NCBI RefSeq assembly: GCF_027943255.1
Contig: NC_072893.1
Coordinates: 119,349,784-119,413,783 of the forward strand
Direction: 5' to 3'
DNA from: Anastrepha obliqua
Lineage: Eukaryota; Arthropoda; Insecta; Diptera; Tephritidae
DNA: 64,000 nt
Shown here: positions 1-10,393 of the stretch, in pieces
Layout of the letters: every line of letters begins with the position of its first letter
How positions within the stretch are numbered: the first letter of the stretch is position 1
Made by a program: the position numbers and the translations under genes
Notes under the pieces: model-generated
The model's database searches: none
What the model was told of the DNA's origin: nothing
The model's input: the letters and a program-made list of their open reading frames with translations, nothing else

Positions 1-689
1 ATTAGCTGAGTCGAGTGCAAGCGCAACAACAATACAATAACAAAATGAAATAAAAAAATAAAAACAAGTCAAGCAGCATTTCGGTAAAAATAACAAACAT
101 AAAATTCCGATTTGAAATCCGTTTGTCCCACGTTGAATTTTAGGTTGTCAAGGTGCTCGTATTTTTATTGCTGTTATTGCTTTTGAAATATTTTAATACC
201 TTCGATTGCGTCCTTGACAGTTTGAATGGCAAAAGTTTGCTCATAAAAATCATGCACATTAAAAAACTAGGTGAAAATGGCAGCACTAAAAATAAAGTGA
301 GGAAAAAATGGGACGGGTGATCATAAAAAATTAAATTTAGAATACTAAGCTAAAACTAAATTTGCTGTAGGATTTAGAGCCTTGCTCTCATCTCTCTCAG
401 AGCAGAGTTTTCGGAAAATTTTTGAGAATTTTTGTGAATTAAGCAGAGGTCAGCAAAATTCAAAGTGGTATTATTTTTTGTGAACGCAGAATAACTGAAA
501 TTATGTGGGTCATATAAGAAAAAACCAACACAACTGCTGTCGCTGTCGAACAACGATTGCTTGGAAGCGCTTCCAAAAAGTGTGATGAGCTTTAGAAAAG
601 AAGTGGTGAAAGCACTGCCCGTCGGACTAAGCTTTGCTGAACTCTTCTCTAACGCCTGCTTAGAAATATTTTGAGTCATAAATTGGCAT
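1..689. other. Unassigned non-coding stretch
   Basis: AT-rich sequence with no frame that looks like protein. The longest open frame on the minus strand (374-679) is low-complexity and lacks recognisable motifs. Nothing else is supported here. Confidence 0.5.
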
Positions 690-1740
690 TCCCCATCTAG
701 GTAGGAGGGTCAAATGCTAGAGGCACCAGTCTGGCTCTCCCCAAGTAGTACTAAAGCAGCGTTTTGATATCATTTTGAGACCTCCTATGTGCAGATATTT
801 ACAGATAAACAGAGCTGCTGATGTAATACAGACAGTTGATGGGATCTACGTTGGAGCACTTCGCCAGGCTGTCGAAGAAAAGAGCATCCAGTGACCTTAT
901 TTAGATAGCTGCGAAACACAAGCATTTACAGCTTTGTTCCGTGCGTGCCCTTAGTCCAATGACCGGTACACAGCTAAGAGTGTGGAAATTAATGCCATGG
1001 AGCTCCCAACACTTTCAGCGACCTGAGTCTATTGTACTTGGGCCAAAGGGTTTTCGAAATAAAAGGCGAAAAAATGGCGCTCCATCTGATCTGCGCCTTT
1101 CTGAGAAATAAGTTGTGCTATTCCCCTTTAACAACAATCAAAGGGATGGTCGTTGACTGGGTAGAAGGTCTCTGAGACCAATTTAGTCCACTCCTTCCTG
1201 GTTCTATTGGCCCTCTATGTTCCTCTGTCCCAGATCAAAGAAATGTAACCTGCGAATCTAAGAGATTTGATCTTCTCCTTACTGAAGTTAACTAGTTTGG
1301 CACCACGGCATCGTCAGTGCTTTGATCGCAGCTTGACTATCGGGAAAAATGTTAAATCTCCCTCGCTCCCATATTCCCTAAGCATTCGAGCATGGGCAAA
1401 GGCTTCTGCCTGAAAGAAACTAATAGCATTCGGCAATTTTAAGGAAATGGATAAATTGGCTGATTTAGAGAAAATCACTGATCCGCGTCCCAATTCTATC
1501 TTGGAATTGTCAGTGAGGACAGAGGTACCAGCTTCGGTACAGATTCCTCCCTCGCTTCAATCCTACCAACTTGGAAATATTGTCCTTTCACAAACCTCAA
1601 ACTACAGTTTGTGCAACCATGTCTCTTGAGAGATTGCTTCTAAAGACCAACCTCCTTGCCCTGCACGTTAAGCAGCGAAGAAAATAACGTAAAAGTCGAT
1701 GGGAAGTAATTACCAAATGACATTCGGGGCAGCTCTGGCG
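690..1740 (-). mobile_element. Antisense LINE tail with RNase H remnant (family C, copy 1)
   Basis: Seen: this stretch is similar along its length to 12840-13527 and 43890-45010. Read on the minus strand it gives RNase H pieces of a non-LTR retrotransposon: an F-Q-A-E-A block (about 1390-1420) and, in the best copy, a D-S-Q-A-A-I-K block. In the 43.9-kb copy the RNase H is followed by a C-x2-C...E-H-F-L...C knuckle. Known: this RNase H plus Cys tail order is typical of I/LOA-type LINE second reading frames. Inferred: a 5'-truncated, decayed insertion whose 3' end is at the left. The plus-strand open frame at 1447-1629 is a shadow of it. The right end abuts an RTE-like LINE near 1745. Confidence 0.65.
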
Positions 1741-1744
1741 TTTT

Positions 1745-3095
1745 TGTGCATCTAAGAAATGAAGACAATAAAGCCGCTGTAGCAGACGGAATATCCCTTT
1801 ACAGGATATGGTCAGATGAGAGCATTCGAAGCGACTGGAACCTGAATGTGCTTTGCCCAATACATAAGAAGGATGAGCCTGTTTAAGCTACTGCGGGCCT
1901 ACCTGAATGGGCCTAATCAGTGTGGCTTCAGAACTGGTAAGTCCAGCATAGACCAGATCTTCCCAATACACAAAATCGTGGAGGAAACCCACGATAAACA
2001 ACTCGACACACACCATCTCTTCGTCGATTTCAAAGCCACCTTTGATAGCACGAATAGAAATCACCTCTATACCGCTATGTCTAAGTTTGGCATCCCTGCA
2101 AAACTAATACGGCTGTGTAAGATAACGTTGCGCGTTGCAAGTGCCGTCAGAATTGGAAGTAATTTCTTCGAGCCATTCGATAAGAAGCAGGGTTTCAGGC
2201 AAAGTGATTCTCTCTCTTCTGACTTTTTCAACCTCTTGCTGGAAAAAAACTTTCACGCTGCCGAGCTGAGCCACATTAGTAATATAGTTTATAAGAGTTT
2301 TATCGATACCATCGATATTATCACTGAAATCAACCGCGTTGAATGCCCGGTATTCTCCAGATTAAGGCGAGAGGCAAGCAACGTGGGTCTTGCGGTGAGT
2401 GAGAGCAAAACAAAGTGCATTCTGCCAACACACAAGGAGTCTTCGCGTCTGTCATTATGTAAGTGTTGACAAATGGCATTTTGAAGTTGTGAAGGACTTT
2501 GTCTACCTTGGGTCCAGCATCAACTACAAAAATTACGTGGAGATCAAATGGAGAATAACTCGTGCCAATAGGTGTTAACTTGGGCTTGGTAGGCAGTTGA
2601 GTAGTAGAGCTCTCTCTCGGAGAACGAAACTGACCGTCCTGGGAGCCTTCGAGAGAAAAATTATACGCAAAATTTTGGCCACCTCAGTCTGGAGATCAAA
2701 CGGAGAATAGCTCTTGCCAACACGTGTTACTTTGGGCTCACTAGGCAATCGAGTAGTAAAAGTCTCTATCAAAGAACCAAACTGACACTCTGCAAAACGT
2801 GTATCACTTGCGGGGCAGGTGCACAGATGCACAGAAAGTAGTCCGCCATCTCACCTCCTCTCCACATGCTGGGCAGAGTGTACTGTCAGAGTCGCCAAGG
2901 AAATTGGCCTCAGAGCCCATTCTGGCTAAAGAGTCACAGATCACATGGACATAGTTAAGCTTGTAAAAATACAGCAGCTACGCTGGCTTAGTCCTATGAC
3001 CCGTATGAAAAAAGACGCTTCAATGAGGCGAGCAGGGCGGCACGGTGTCCCAAAAGGAAGAGGAGGAAGAGGAAGACCACATCTATGTAGGACCA
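1745..3095 (+). pseudogene. RTE-like non-LTR reverse transcriptase, decayed
   Basis: Seen: the longest open piece (1846-2469) reads as the middle of a reverse transcriptase, with H-H-L-F-V-D-F-K-A-T-F-D-S, then G-F-R-Q-S-D-S-L-S, where the better copy at 29.4 kb has G-F-R-Q-G-D-S-L-S. The Y-A-D-D-I-D-I-I catalytic block is degraded to F-I-D-T-I-D-I-I, so the active-site aspartate pair is lost. Upstream, 1755-1870 carries W-S-D-E-S-I and V-L-C-P-I-H-K-K pieces with internal deletions. Downstream, 2540-2790 holds the post-RT segment twice, and 2945-3090 ends in the Arg-Gly-rich G-R-G-G-R-G-R-P-H-L tail. Inferred: same family as 29389-31310 but older. Product would act in target-primed reverse transcription; this copy cannot be active. 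Confidence 0.75.
2539..2790 (+). repeat. 152-bp offset internal duplication in RTE-like relic
   Basis: The segment starting near 2539 (gagatcaaatggagaataac) recurs, diverged, near 2691 (gagatcaaacggagaatagc). Both correspond to the post-RT part of the element (about 30740-30835 in the better copy). The duplication is local and not seen in the other copies of this family. Confidence 0.6.
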
Positions 3096-3141
3096 AATGC
3101 TGCAGGATTTGTCTTCACTCGAGATTTGCAACTGGAACCAA

Positions 3142-3690
3142 CCGACACACGGAGCGATCTGGATTCCGAGATCTTTGTGTCACATGATTTTAGGATTGAA
3201 ATCTCTATACACTACTATTTCGCTTATACTTGACCTTAATGGCAGGGCCAAAACCGACATACGGTTCAATCTGGTTCCCGAGTTCTCGGAATCCCATGAT
3301 TCGGGGATTGGTATCCCTATTTACAAGCCTTTTGCTTAGACTTTGCCTTAGTGGCAGGGTCAAAATCGAGACACGGTTCGATTCTGGATCCCGAGATCCC
3401 TATGTCGTATGATTTCCGGATTGAAATCCCTACTCACTACTCTTTCGCTTACACTTTACCTTAATGGCAGGGTCAGAACCGACACACGGTTCGATCTGGA
3501 TCTCGAGATCCCGAAATGCCATGATTTTGGGATTGACCTGCTCTTTCGCATACACTTCACCTTAATGGCAGGGCTAAAACCGACACACGGTTCGATCTGG
3601 TTCCCGAGTTCTCGGAATCCAACGATTCCGGGATTGGTATCCCTATTTACTAGTATTTTGCTTCCACTTTATCTTAATGGCAGGGCGTAG
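3142..3690. repeat. Tandem array, ~112-bp unit, about 4.9 copies
   Basis: The phrase ggcaggg recurs at about 3241, 3353, 3466, 3567 and 3679, giving spacings of 112, 113, 101 and 112. Each unit also has an acacggttcgatctgg block, a cccgag block and a ggattg...atccct block. Two unit types alternate: one with gattggtatccctattta and one with gattgaaatccct. The array starts directly after the RTE-like LINE tail, so it may have grown from flanking sequence. The open frames across it are incidental. Confidence 0.85.
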
Positions 3691-5520
3691 TATAAATATG
3701 TAGAAACATAAAATCTGAGAAAGTATGCGGTACATATCTTTAGCTCAATCCCACTTAGGCGCTCTTACTGCAAGAGCCTTTCATATTATGGAAAAATACA
3801 TTCGTCACCCTCACCCTCAACCATCTAAGCCAAAATTATTCCATAGCCTAATACAGCGCTTTAAAAGGCAATTAAATAAAATTACCAACTAATTAAGTTA
3901 ATATATACTTTACGTCCTACACTTGAATTATTCATTACTGGCCCTTCGCCCAAGCATTCCCAGGCATAAAATAGCCTACTTAGGCACATCAAAATGCGAA
4001 TAGTTGGCATACATTCGTCGAAAGAAAGTTTACGCCTTTAGATAAAATATGCGCCTAAATTAAATATGTATGTACGTATTCCCAACTGTTTATGCAGCTC
4101 ATTAATAATTCGAAAGGATACAACACGGCACATTCAATGAATAAACTATTCTCTTACACACAAACCAGATTATAAATCCATAAAGCAAAGTCAACAGCAA
4201 AGCCAGTTTATCACCTCATTTCGGTGTCGAAGCCATAGTAATGGCTAAAGCCATATAATTTTATGTGAGCGACTAACACAAACACACATAGGCGCACACA
4301 CACGAGTGACCAATGTGATGTGCCCATCGTCCAGCTGGCGCTATTGTGGGGTTTATCAGCAAGTTACGAGTTCTGTTTATGGGCCACAACTAGAAATGAA
4401 AGTGAAATTTATGAGTAACTCAAATCATATGAAATGTGTTGCAAGAAGATAGGCAGTTAGGCGAATCCCAGTTTGAAGAATAACAAATTTATTATGCTCT
4501 ACTGTGCGGGGGTGTGTATGTGTGTGTGTGAGAATGCCAAATGTGTAAATGATGAAAGTTTTCACATTTACCATTACAAGTACTTTTGTGGCTCGTTAGA
4601 TGTCATTGGGCTAAGCTCGTAAGTAGGAGTTCTTGAAGGTATTGAAATCGTTTATATTGGCTTGTTGCTGCTAAAAGTAGTTTATTTGCGCAAAGCTCGT
4701 TATGCAAAACTTTTATCTGACCACTTATAACTCAACACATTTGGAATGCTCGCTAAAAATATCAATACAAGAACTAAGTTTATTGATTTATTAACACTTT
4801 TCCCACTTTGGTGTATTTCTTAGAGCACCTCTTTCTGACTCACGTGCGTCCCTTGCGTAGCTTCGCTCGTTAGCAGCCGAAATTTGCTTCTGCTTTTCAT
4901 TGAATATTTGCTTAATTATGCGTAAAGTATTGAAAACGTAAATCAATAACAATTTTATGCTCGCATAAACATGCTGAAAAGTGCACAAATGGCAGCGCAC
5001 ACCACAGCACTCCTTTTCTTTACCTTTCGCTTTATGCTCAACTACGCGAAGCCATGGCTTTTATTTTCCTCCTTAGCTAATTTTAAGTTACTCTTTCCCA
5101 CTCCTCACCAAATTTGTTTTTATACTGTTTGTTTTGGGGTTTTTGCAAATTTGTGTTGCTATCTTCCCTTCTATGGTCCCCCGTAACTGGCAGACTATAA
5201 ATTTATGCTTCGATGAGCGTTAACTGTTTGCTAATTTTAAAATATCTGGTAACACGAAGCTATGGGAAGTTGGTTTGATTAAACGAATTCAGTTCAGCGC
5301 ACGAAGGTGAGATAGGTGTTGTAAGTGAAATTTTCTTAAAAATAGTTGAATGATAATTTATAGTTGAAGAAGTTAAAAATAGAGTCAAACGAATAACTTA
5401 AATTTTAGCAAAGTTGCTGCTTTAAAAATGTAAGTTGCTTAGCGTTAAAAAGGCAATTTGAGCCCTGTGTACTTGAAACTGCACAGGGAATGCATAACTT
5501 CACTTTTGATAGCACCCGAA
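3691..5520. other. Unassigned non-coding stretch
   Basis: Apart from a short TG-rich microsatellite near 4507-4532, I see nothing assignable. Open frames at 4791-5000 (minus) and 4971-5186 (plus) overlap each other on opposite strands and show no domain or codon signal. Confidence 0.45.
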
Positions 5521-5524
5521 TTCT

Positions 5525-6110
5525 TTGACACAAGGCTCATCTGGGTACTGGGTCATAGCGACATTGTGGGAGGAGTGTCCTAGCGACATCTGAGTCGGTC
5601 CAAGCGACTACAAGTTGGACGAGTTGGCCACAAAAAGGATCTGTGCGCTAGCTTCCCCTCGAAAGAAAAGGATTGAAATCCCCTTGATCATATGTGGTCA
5701 GCTCCTGGAAAATGAGCTTGCCGTCAACTCAGCGAGCGCTGGGCAAGTACACAAACTTATATGATCACGAAATCATTTTGGCCACGTGCGGATCGGAGGC
5801 GTTCGAATGCTCTTCTAAAGTCGACAAAATCTCAGCTTTCAAATTTCATGGGTGTCCTCATAAGAAAACGTACGCGAGGTATGCATGCCGTGAGATTTGG
5901 AATTACTTTAAGTCCAAAATTTTTTTGCGTCAGCTGTATGGAGGATGAAGTTGAATCATCATCCCTAGCTGCTCCGTTCTTGCGGGGCTTAGATGTAGAC
6001 ATCTTGGTTCTCACATCTTTGCTACGCCTGCTGATTTAGCAGGCCTTGACATTGAAACTGTGATGCACTTCATCAGCAGCATAAACCGGTTAACACAACC
6101 GGCACTCAAC
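5525..6110 (+). pseudogene. LINE RNase H and Cys-knuckle tail
   Basis: Seen: 5545-5640 reads W-V-L-G-H-S-D-I-V-G-G, matching the W-V-P-G-H-x-x-x-x-G-N block near the end of LINE RNase H domains, followed by L-D-E-L-A-T-K. Further on, 5761-5950 reads K-S-T-K-S-Q-L-S, then R-G-M-H-A-V-R-F-G-I and F-C-V-S-C-M-E-D-E-V-E, the knuckle that follows RNase H in I/LOA-type LINEs. Several frame changes separate the pieces. Inferred: 3' remnant of a plus-strand LINE. The minus-strand frame at 5832-6014 is a shadow. Confidence 0.6.
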
Positions 6111-6983
6111 CAACGTTCGAAATCCAGAATCACTAACATCAAGAATGTGTTTGCGAGAGAGCGCTCAGAGTGTCAAGAAATAACGAGCACTGCTCTAGAA
6201 CATCGGAACTACAAGTATTGTTAACAGACAGGCTGATGGTGAAACTCGCTGAATACAAATATGTAAGCATGAAAGTTCGTGAGAAGAACTGATCAATTAG
6301 GCATCAAAGATTTAGAATTCAAGCTGGCGTTAATGGCTAAGCCTATTACATTATATTGAGATTAAGACTAGAAGTTTTTCCAACCATTTCAACAAAAAAG
6401 GTTCAGTGAAAATACACTTAAAATCTCCCAACCCCCAAGCAATTCCACTTGGCTTACTTTCTGACAACTTCTAGCTAGGAAATCATCGCCGTTTCATTGA
6501 ATAGCTCTTGCCCGCTTTTTCTCGAGTAACTCGTTTCTGCCGGAAGTATGCTACAGCGCTCGAGAATCTCAAATTTATAGCAGATAAAAAGAAGGTTCAT
6601 GAGACCACAGCACACGCTTGGATTCCCGGTTGTCTCCATATGAAATGTCTCCATTCAATGTAAAGAACACCGAAGTTCATAGCTAAAGGGAATTCTATCT
6701 CATGAGCAAGCCATAATCAACCCTTCTGTGTTCTCAAATAGCTAGTTTAACTATGTCTGAATCTGCGCTTCGGTGATTAAGGGATACAAAATGCTAGTGG
6801 AAAGGAGATTTATGACTTGAATAAACGTAAACCACCCCTTCTGTGTCTGATCTAGCCGGGGTACCTTTGTATGAAAACCGCACTAAAATAGGGTAGTGAT
6901 TTGAGCAGAGTGTTAAGAGCAGTAGTTATAATATATAATATTAGTAGGGATTAGAACCAGTTGAAGTTGATGGCTCAGAAGAG
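6111..6983. other. Unassigned non-coding stretch
   Basis: No open frame of note and no recognisable repeat. This is the pre-insertion flank of the LINE nest that starts at 6997. Confidence 0.45.
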
Positions 6984-6998
6984 TATCTCCTGCCACTT

Positions 6999-7399
6999 GA
7001 CTTTATCTTAGAAAGCAAAATTAGTGTGTTGAATTTAGGCTCAGAGCCGACCTTTTTTGGTGCGTTTCAAACGAAAACTCGTTCTCAGACCATCGATACA
7101 TCGAATTTGAAATCGACATTAGATCCCCTCAATAGGGGGGATAATAATAAACTAAAAACTTTATTGCGAAAGATAGCCCCCAAAGACCCCACTACAAGTG
7201 GGGAGCTGGATAAATTGGTTAATCAGGTAACTAAAGCAATGAATATCTCTTTAGCAGCTAGCTGCCCGGCTGTCAGACCTAGAGAAAAGTCCAAACCACC
7301 TTGGTGGATCAAGCAACTAACCTCGCTACAAAAACACCATAGAACGTTATTCAACCTCACCAAGGCCACGAGAAGGTCAGAGGACTGGCAAGCCTATAA
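6999..7399 (+). pseudogene. Family A LINE ORF2, endonuclease C-terminal part
   Basis: The frame opens at the truncation point with D-F-I-L-E-S-K-I-S-V-L-N-L-G-S-E-P-T-F, matching the core of APE-type LINE endonucleases just before their N-x-x-x-P-T-F block. The expected downstream S-D-H catalytic block is absent, so an internal deletion is likely near 7060-7090. The region 7270-7399 (P-P-W-W-I-K-Q-L then D-W-Q-A-Y) is the linker between endonuclease and reverse transcriptase. The frame is interrupted at 7400 by the minus-strand insertion and resumes in the same frame at 8219. No ATG is visible because the element is 5'-truncated. Confidence 0.75.
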
Positions 7400-8205
7400 T
7401 GGTTAATGGTTGTAAAGGGTTAAGGTGTGGCCCTTTAGCACTGCGACCATATTGATCTATTGTGCACCCTATGCTGTCTATTGACTGTTAAGTATGCTTA
7501 TGAATTGTACCAGCTCCTTCTGAGGGAGTGATTGAAAGTCTTCATCTGTAAGCATGAACTTGTTTAAAAACGTTTTTCTTCTATGCGCCAACCCCTGCCA
7601 TTCGATGATGAGATGTTCTATAGACTCCTCATCTTCGCAGCAGAATCTGCAGGTGCTGGTGTTAGTTATGTTTGTTGCAGGTGAAGTGACCCGTGAGGGC
7701 GCCTGTGAGAGTGCGAATGCTCTTTTTGTTTAACGTGAGGGCCATGTTAGCTCTTTTAGCGTTGAAACTTAGGAACTTTTTGGAGTGTCTAAGACCCTCT
7801 ACATTGTTCCAATGCTGATTTTCGTTGAATCCGAACATAGGACTAGGTCCGATGAAGTTTTCATCTGCCCCTTTTTTGGCTTGAAAGTCTGCCTTTTCGT
7901 TGCCGTCATATCCCTCATGTCCCGGTACCCAAATTAATGAAACATTGTTTTTGGATGCCAGATTATTGAGTACCTTGTGGCATTCTAAGAGGGTTTTTGA
8001 GTTGTAGGTATAGCTATCTAAAGCTTTTAGGACTGATTGGCTGTCCGAGAGTATTTTAATCCTTACTCTCTTGTGGTTTCTACGTTGCATGATGTTTGCT
8101 GCTTCCATTATTGCGTATAGTTTCGCGTGGAAGATGGTGGTGTCCCTGGTGAGAGTGAATGATTTGCGGATTCTGGGCCCCACTACTCCTGCTCCTACAC
8201 CATAA
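7400..8205 (-). mobile_element. 806-bp nested LINE insertion, 5'-truncated, with 13-bp duplication
   Basis: Seen: ggcaagcctataa is present at 7387-7399 and 8206-8218 as perfect copies. The element is on the minus strand, with its 5'-truncated end at 8205 and its 3' end at 7400, where the tail is two copies of accatta. Taking out the insert and one duplication copy rejoins the host frame (D-W-Q-A-Y-K-A-E-L-K-K) without a shift. Inferred: a clean, comparatively recent insertion into family A. Confidence 0.88.
7662..8205 (-). pseudogene. RNase H domain of nested LINE
   Basis: This is the coding part of the 806-bp insert. In order it shows F-H-A-K-L-Y-A-I (first conserved Glu replaced by Lys in the usual x-x-A-E-x-x-A-I block), I-L-S-D-S-Q-S-V-L-K-A-L (catalytic Asp present), L-I-W-V-P-G-H-E-G-Y-D-G-N-E-K-A-D (last acidic position present) and a G-A-L-T-G-H-F block. 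The frame stops at 7662. The Cys knuckle (C-R-F-C-C-E-D-E-E-S-I-E-H) continues in another frame between about 7590 and 7660, so at least one frameshift has occurred. The function would be removing RNA from the RNA-DNA hybrid during retrotransposition. The upstream codons 8206-8276 belong to the host LINE, not to this protein. Confidence 0.8.
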
Positions 8206-8218
8206 GGCAAGCCTATAA

Positions 8219-8792
8219 GGCTGAACTGAAAAAGTATAAGAAAACAGTCAGAACTGCGCAACGTGAATCCTGGCAAAGTTATTGCAAAGAAATTGAGGAA
8301 ACTTCAGAAGCGGCCAGATTAAGAAAAATTCTTTCAAAGACGCCATGTAACCTAGGCTATCTACACGGTCAAGGGAATACATGGACTACATCAAGTGAGG
8401 AATCTTTAGGTCTTCTACTAGATACACACTTCCCAGGAAACAAGTCGGTGGAACAAAATGATTTTGCTAATCATGAAAGGCAATCCAACTTAGGAAGTCT
8501 ATTAGTCACAAACGCAAAGATTAAATGGGCCATCAACACTTTTGGTCCTTATAAATCACCTGGACTAGACGGTATATATCCTGTGGAATTGCAGAAATCA
8601 CGGGATATTGCCTCACCGTTCATTAAAATCATCATTAGTAGTTGTCTTAATATGGGCTACATTCCGCTAGGATGGAGAGAGACAAAAGCCTCTTTCATAC
8701 CCAAAGCACGCAGGTCCTCACACACTAACCCCAAACAGTTCAGACCAATTAGTCTTACGTCTTTCCTTCTCAAAATAGTGGACGAGTACATA
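8219..8792 (+). pseudogene. Family A LINE ORF2, linker and start of reverse transcriptase
   Basis: This continues the frame broken at 7399. It reads through K-T-V-R-T-A-Q-R-E-S-W, A-R-L-R-K-I-L-S-K-T-P, F-P-G-N-K-S, then the reverse transcriptase entry block Y-K-S-P-G-L-D-G-I-Y-P, the G-W-R-E-T-K-A-S-F-I-P-K block and F-R-P-I-S-L-T-S-F-L-L-K-I. These are typical first motifs of non-LTR reverse transcriptases. The frame leaves the LINE homology after about 8792, where a different LINE begins, so the catalytic core (the A and C boxes) of this element is missing. Confidence 0.8.
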
Positions 8793-8829
8793 CAGGGTAC
8801 TTACAGTACATACAGTACTTTGGCGAGTC

Positions 8830-8985
8830 GTCTCGTACACCAAGAGCAAAAACCGGGAAGGAAAGGAAGGGGCTGCTCTTGTGGTGCGAGTGGATGAGGC
8901 CAGTGTTGATGTCATGGGCTCACGGTATGGGAACCGGCTGAGTCTCTTCTTTGGGATGGTCAGCTTCCATGTCTTTCCCAAATGA
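8830..8985 (+). pseudogene. End of LINE B ORF1 (probable)
   Basis: An open frame ends at a TGA at 8983-8985 after about 50 residues (ending F-H-V-F-P-K). It lies immediately upstream of a LINE ORF2 with which it is nearly contiguous, the usual ORF1/ORF2 arrangement. I see no CCHC knuckle in what remains, so the assignment rests on position only. The stretch 8793-8830 with repeated agtacatacagt words is the junction with family A. Confidence 0.35.
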
Positions 8986-9016
8986 TTGGCTCGGACGATT
9001 CCTGTAGCAAATCAAC

Positions 9017-10393
9017 TTGCAGCACTCCAAAGCCGCTACTGAACTACTAAGTAGAAGGCTTTCGCAGCTGCACACATTACCCCATATAACAGCAGTGCAA
9101 GAGCCCTGGGTCTTTAGGGGCCGTCTCTGTGGCTTAAGTGCGCTGAAAGGGGCCACGTTACTATATGACAGGAGTTCGAGTAGACCTAGGACCGGTCTTA
9201 TAGTATCATCCCATCTCACTGTGACGGGTCTTGAGCAATTCTGTTCCCAAGACCTGGTAGCGGCTGAGGTGTGTTACAGAGGTAGACGCGGATGGTCGAA
9301 GTTTGTGATTGCATCTGCTTATTTTCCTTACGATGCTCTGGAAGGGCCGCTACCCGGGAAGGCCACCAGTCTCGTGAGGTTCTGTGAGCGGCGCAGTCTG
9401 GGCCTCATCCTATGTTGCGATGCTAATGCCCAGCATACAATCTGGGGCAGCAGCAAGTGCAATGGACGGGGATCTCGACTATTCGAATTTATCGCGTCCT
9501 CCTGCCTAGACATACATAACAAGGGCTCGCAGCCAACGTTTGTAATAGCTAGAAGGCAGGAGGTGATTGATCTAACCCTATCAAACTCAAGACTTGGGTG
9601 GTCAATCAAGAACTGGAGAGTCCTTGCTGATGATTCGTGCTCGGACCACAGGTACATTGAGTTTCAGTGTGGCGAGGAGGCACAAATGCCATTGCCCTCT
9701 AGAAACCCAAGAAAGACAGACTGGCAGAAGTTTAGGGAGGCGTTGCGGGACCTTGACGTTGCGCCACCAAGAATTCGAAAAGAACAGGCCATTGAGGCGG
9801 CTGTTGAGAAACTCAACGCTGCCCTAACCGAATGCTTTGAGTCAGCCTGTCCAATTCGACCTCTCCCTAGCCGGACTCCCGTTCCTTGGTGGAGTCGAGA
9901 GCTCCAAATGCTGAGGCGTGAGTCGAGAAAACTTCTAAACCGGGCCCTCAAGACTAGCCTTGCAGAGGACTGGGAGCGATACCGTGATGTTCAGAAGAAC
10001 TACAAGAGGCTTATTCGGGAATCGAAAAGAGCCTCATTTAGGGAATTCTGCAGCGGTATTGAATCTCTGAATGACACGGCGAAATTGGTTAGGATCCTGA
10101 AAAGGCATCCAACTGCAAAGCTGGGGTCACTTAGGAAATCTGATGGCTCCTTCACGGAGCGGAAAAGTGAGACACTCAGCTTGCTGATGGAGTCTTACTT
10201 TCCTGGTAATCAGACAAGCATCAGCCGGCAACAGCCCTTACTGATAGAGGCAGTAGTCAGAGCTGTTACACCTTCTCGGCATGACTGGTTCGTTGCCAGA
10301 TCTGTGGTGAATGAGGCCGCCATTCGATTTGCCATCAATCTTTTGGCGGCTACAAGTCGCCCGGACCAGATGGCATATATCCTGCCATGCTGA
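9017..10393 (+). CDS. LINE B ORF2, APE-type endonuclease and linker
   Basis: Long open frame of about 458 codons. The N-terminus (N-L-Q-H-S-K-A-A, beginning just before a TTG at 9017; a TAG lies at 9005) matches the usual start of I/LOA-type ORF2. Endonuclease motifs follow in order: V-Q-E-P-W-V (catalytic Glu), A-S-A-Y-F-P-Y, D-A-N-A-Q-H-T-I-W-G (catalytic Asp and Asn), Q-P-T-F-V and S-D-H-R-Y-I (catalytic Asp-His). The linker carries V-P-W-W-S-R-E-L and E-D-W-E-R-Y. The frame fails at about 10340, where one base appears lost: the protein should enter Y-K-S-P-G-P-D-G-I-Y-P but shifts and stops at 10393. The enzyme would nick target DNA. Except for that shift, this is the best preserved LINE coding region in the window. 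Confidence 0.85.
   Translation: MQHSKAATELLSRRLSQLHTLPHITAVQEPWVFRGRLCGLSALKGATLLYDRSSSRPRTGLIVSSHLTVTGLEQFCSQDLVAAEVCYRGRRGWSKFVIASAYFPYDALEGPLPGKATSLVRFCERRSLGLILCCDANAQHTIWGSSKCNGRGSRLFEFIASSCLDIHNKGSQPTFVIARRQEVIDLTLSNSRLGWSIKNWRVLADDSCSDHRYIEFQCGEEAQMPLPSRNPRKTDWQKFREALRDLDVAPPRIRKEQAIEAAVEKLNAALTECFESACPIRPLPSRTPVPWWSRELQMLRRESRKLLNRALKTSLAEDWERYRDVQKNYKRLIRESKRASFREFCSGIESLNDTAKLVRILKRHPTAKLGSLRKSDGSFTERKSETLSLLMESYFPGNQTSISRQQPLLIEAVVRAVTPSRHDWFVARSVVNEAAIRFAINLLAATSRPDQMAYILPC

Noticed and set aside
1597..1860. 87-codon minus-strand frame as a gene
   Set aside because: It spans the junction between the antisense family C LINE and the plus-strand RTE-like LINE, so it cannot be a single ancestral coding unit.
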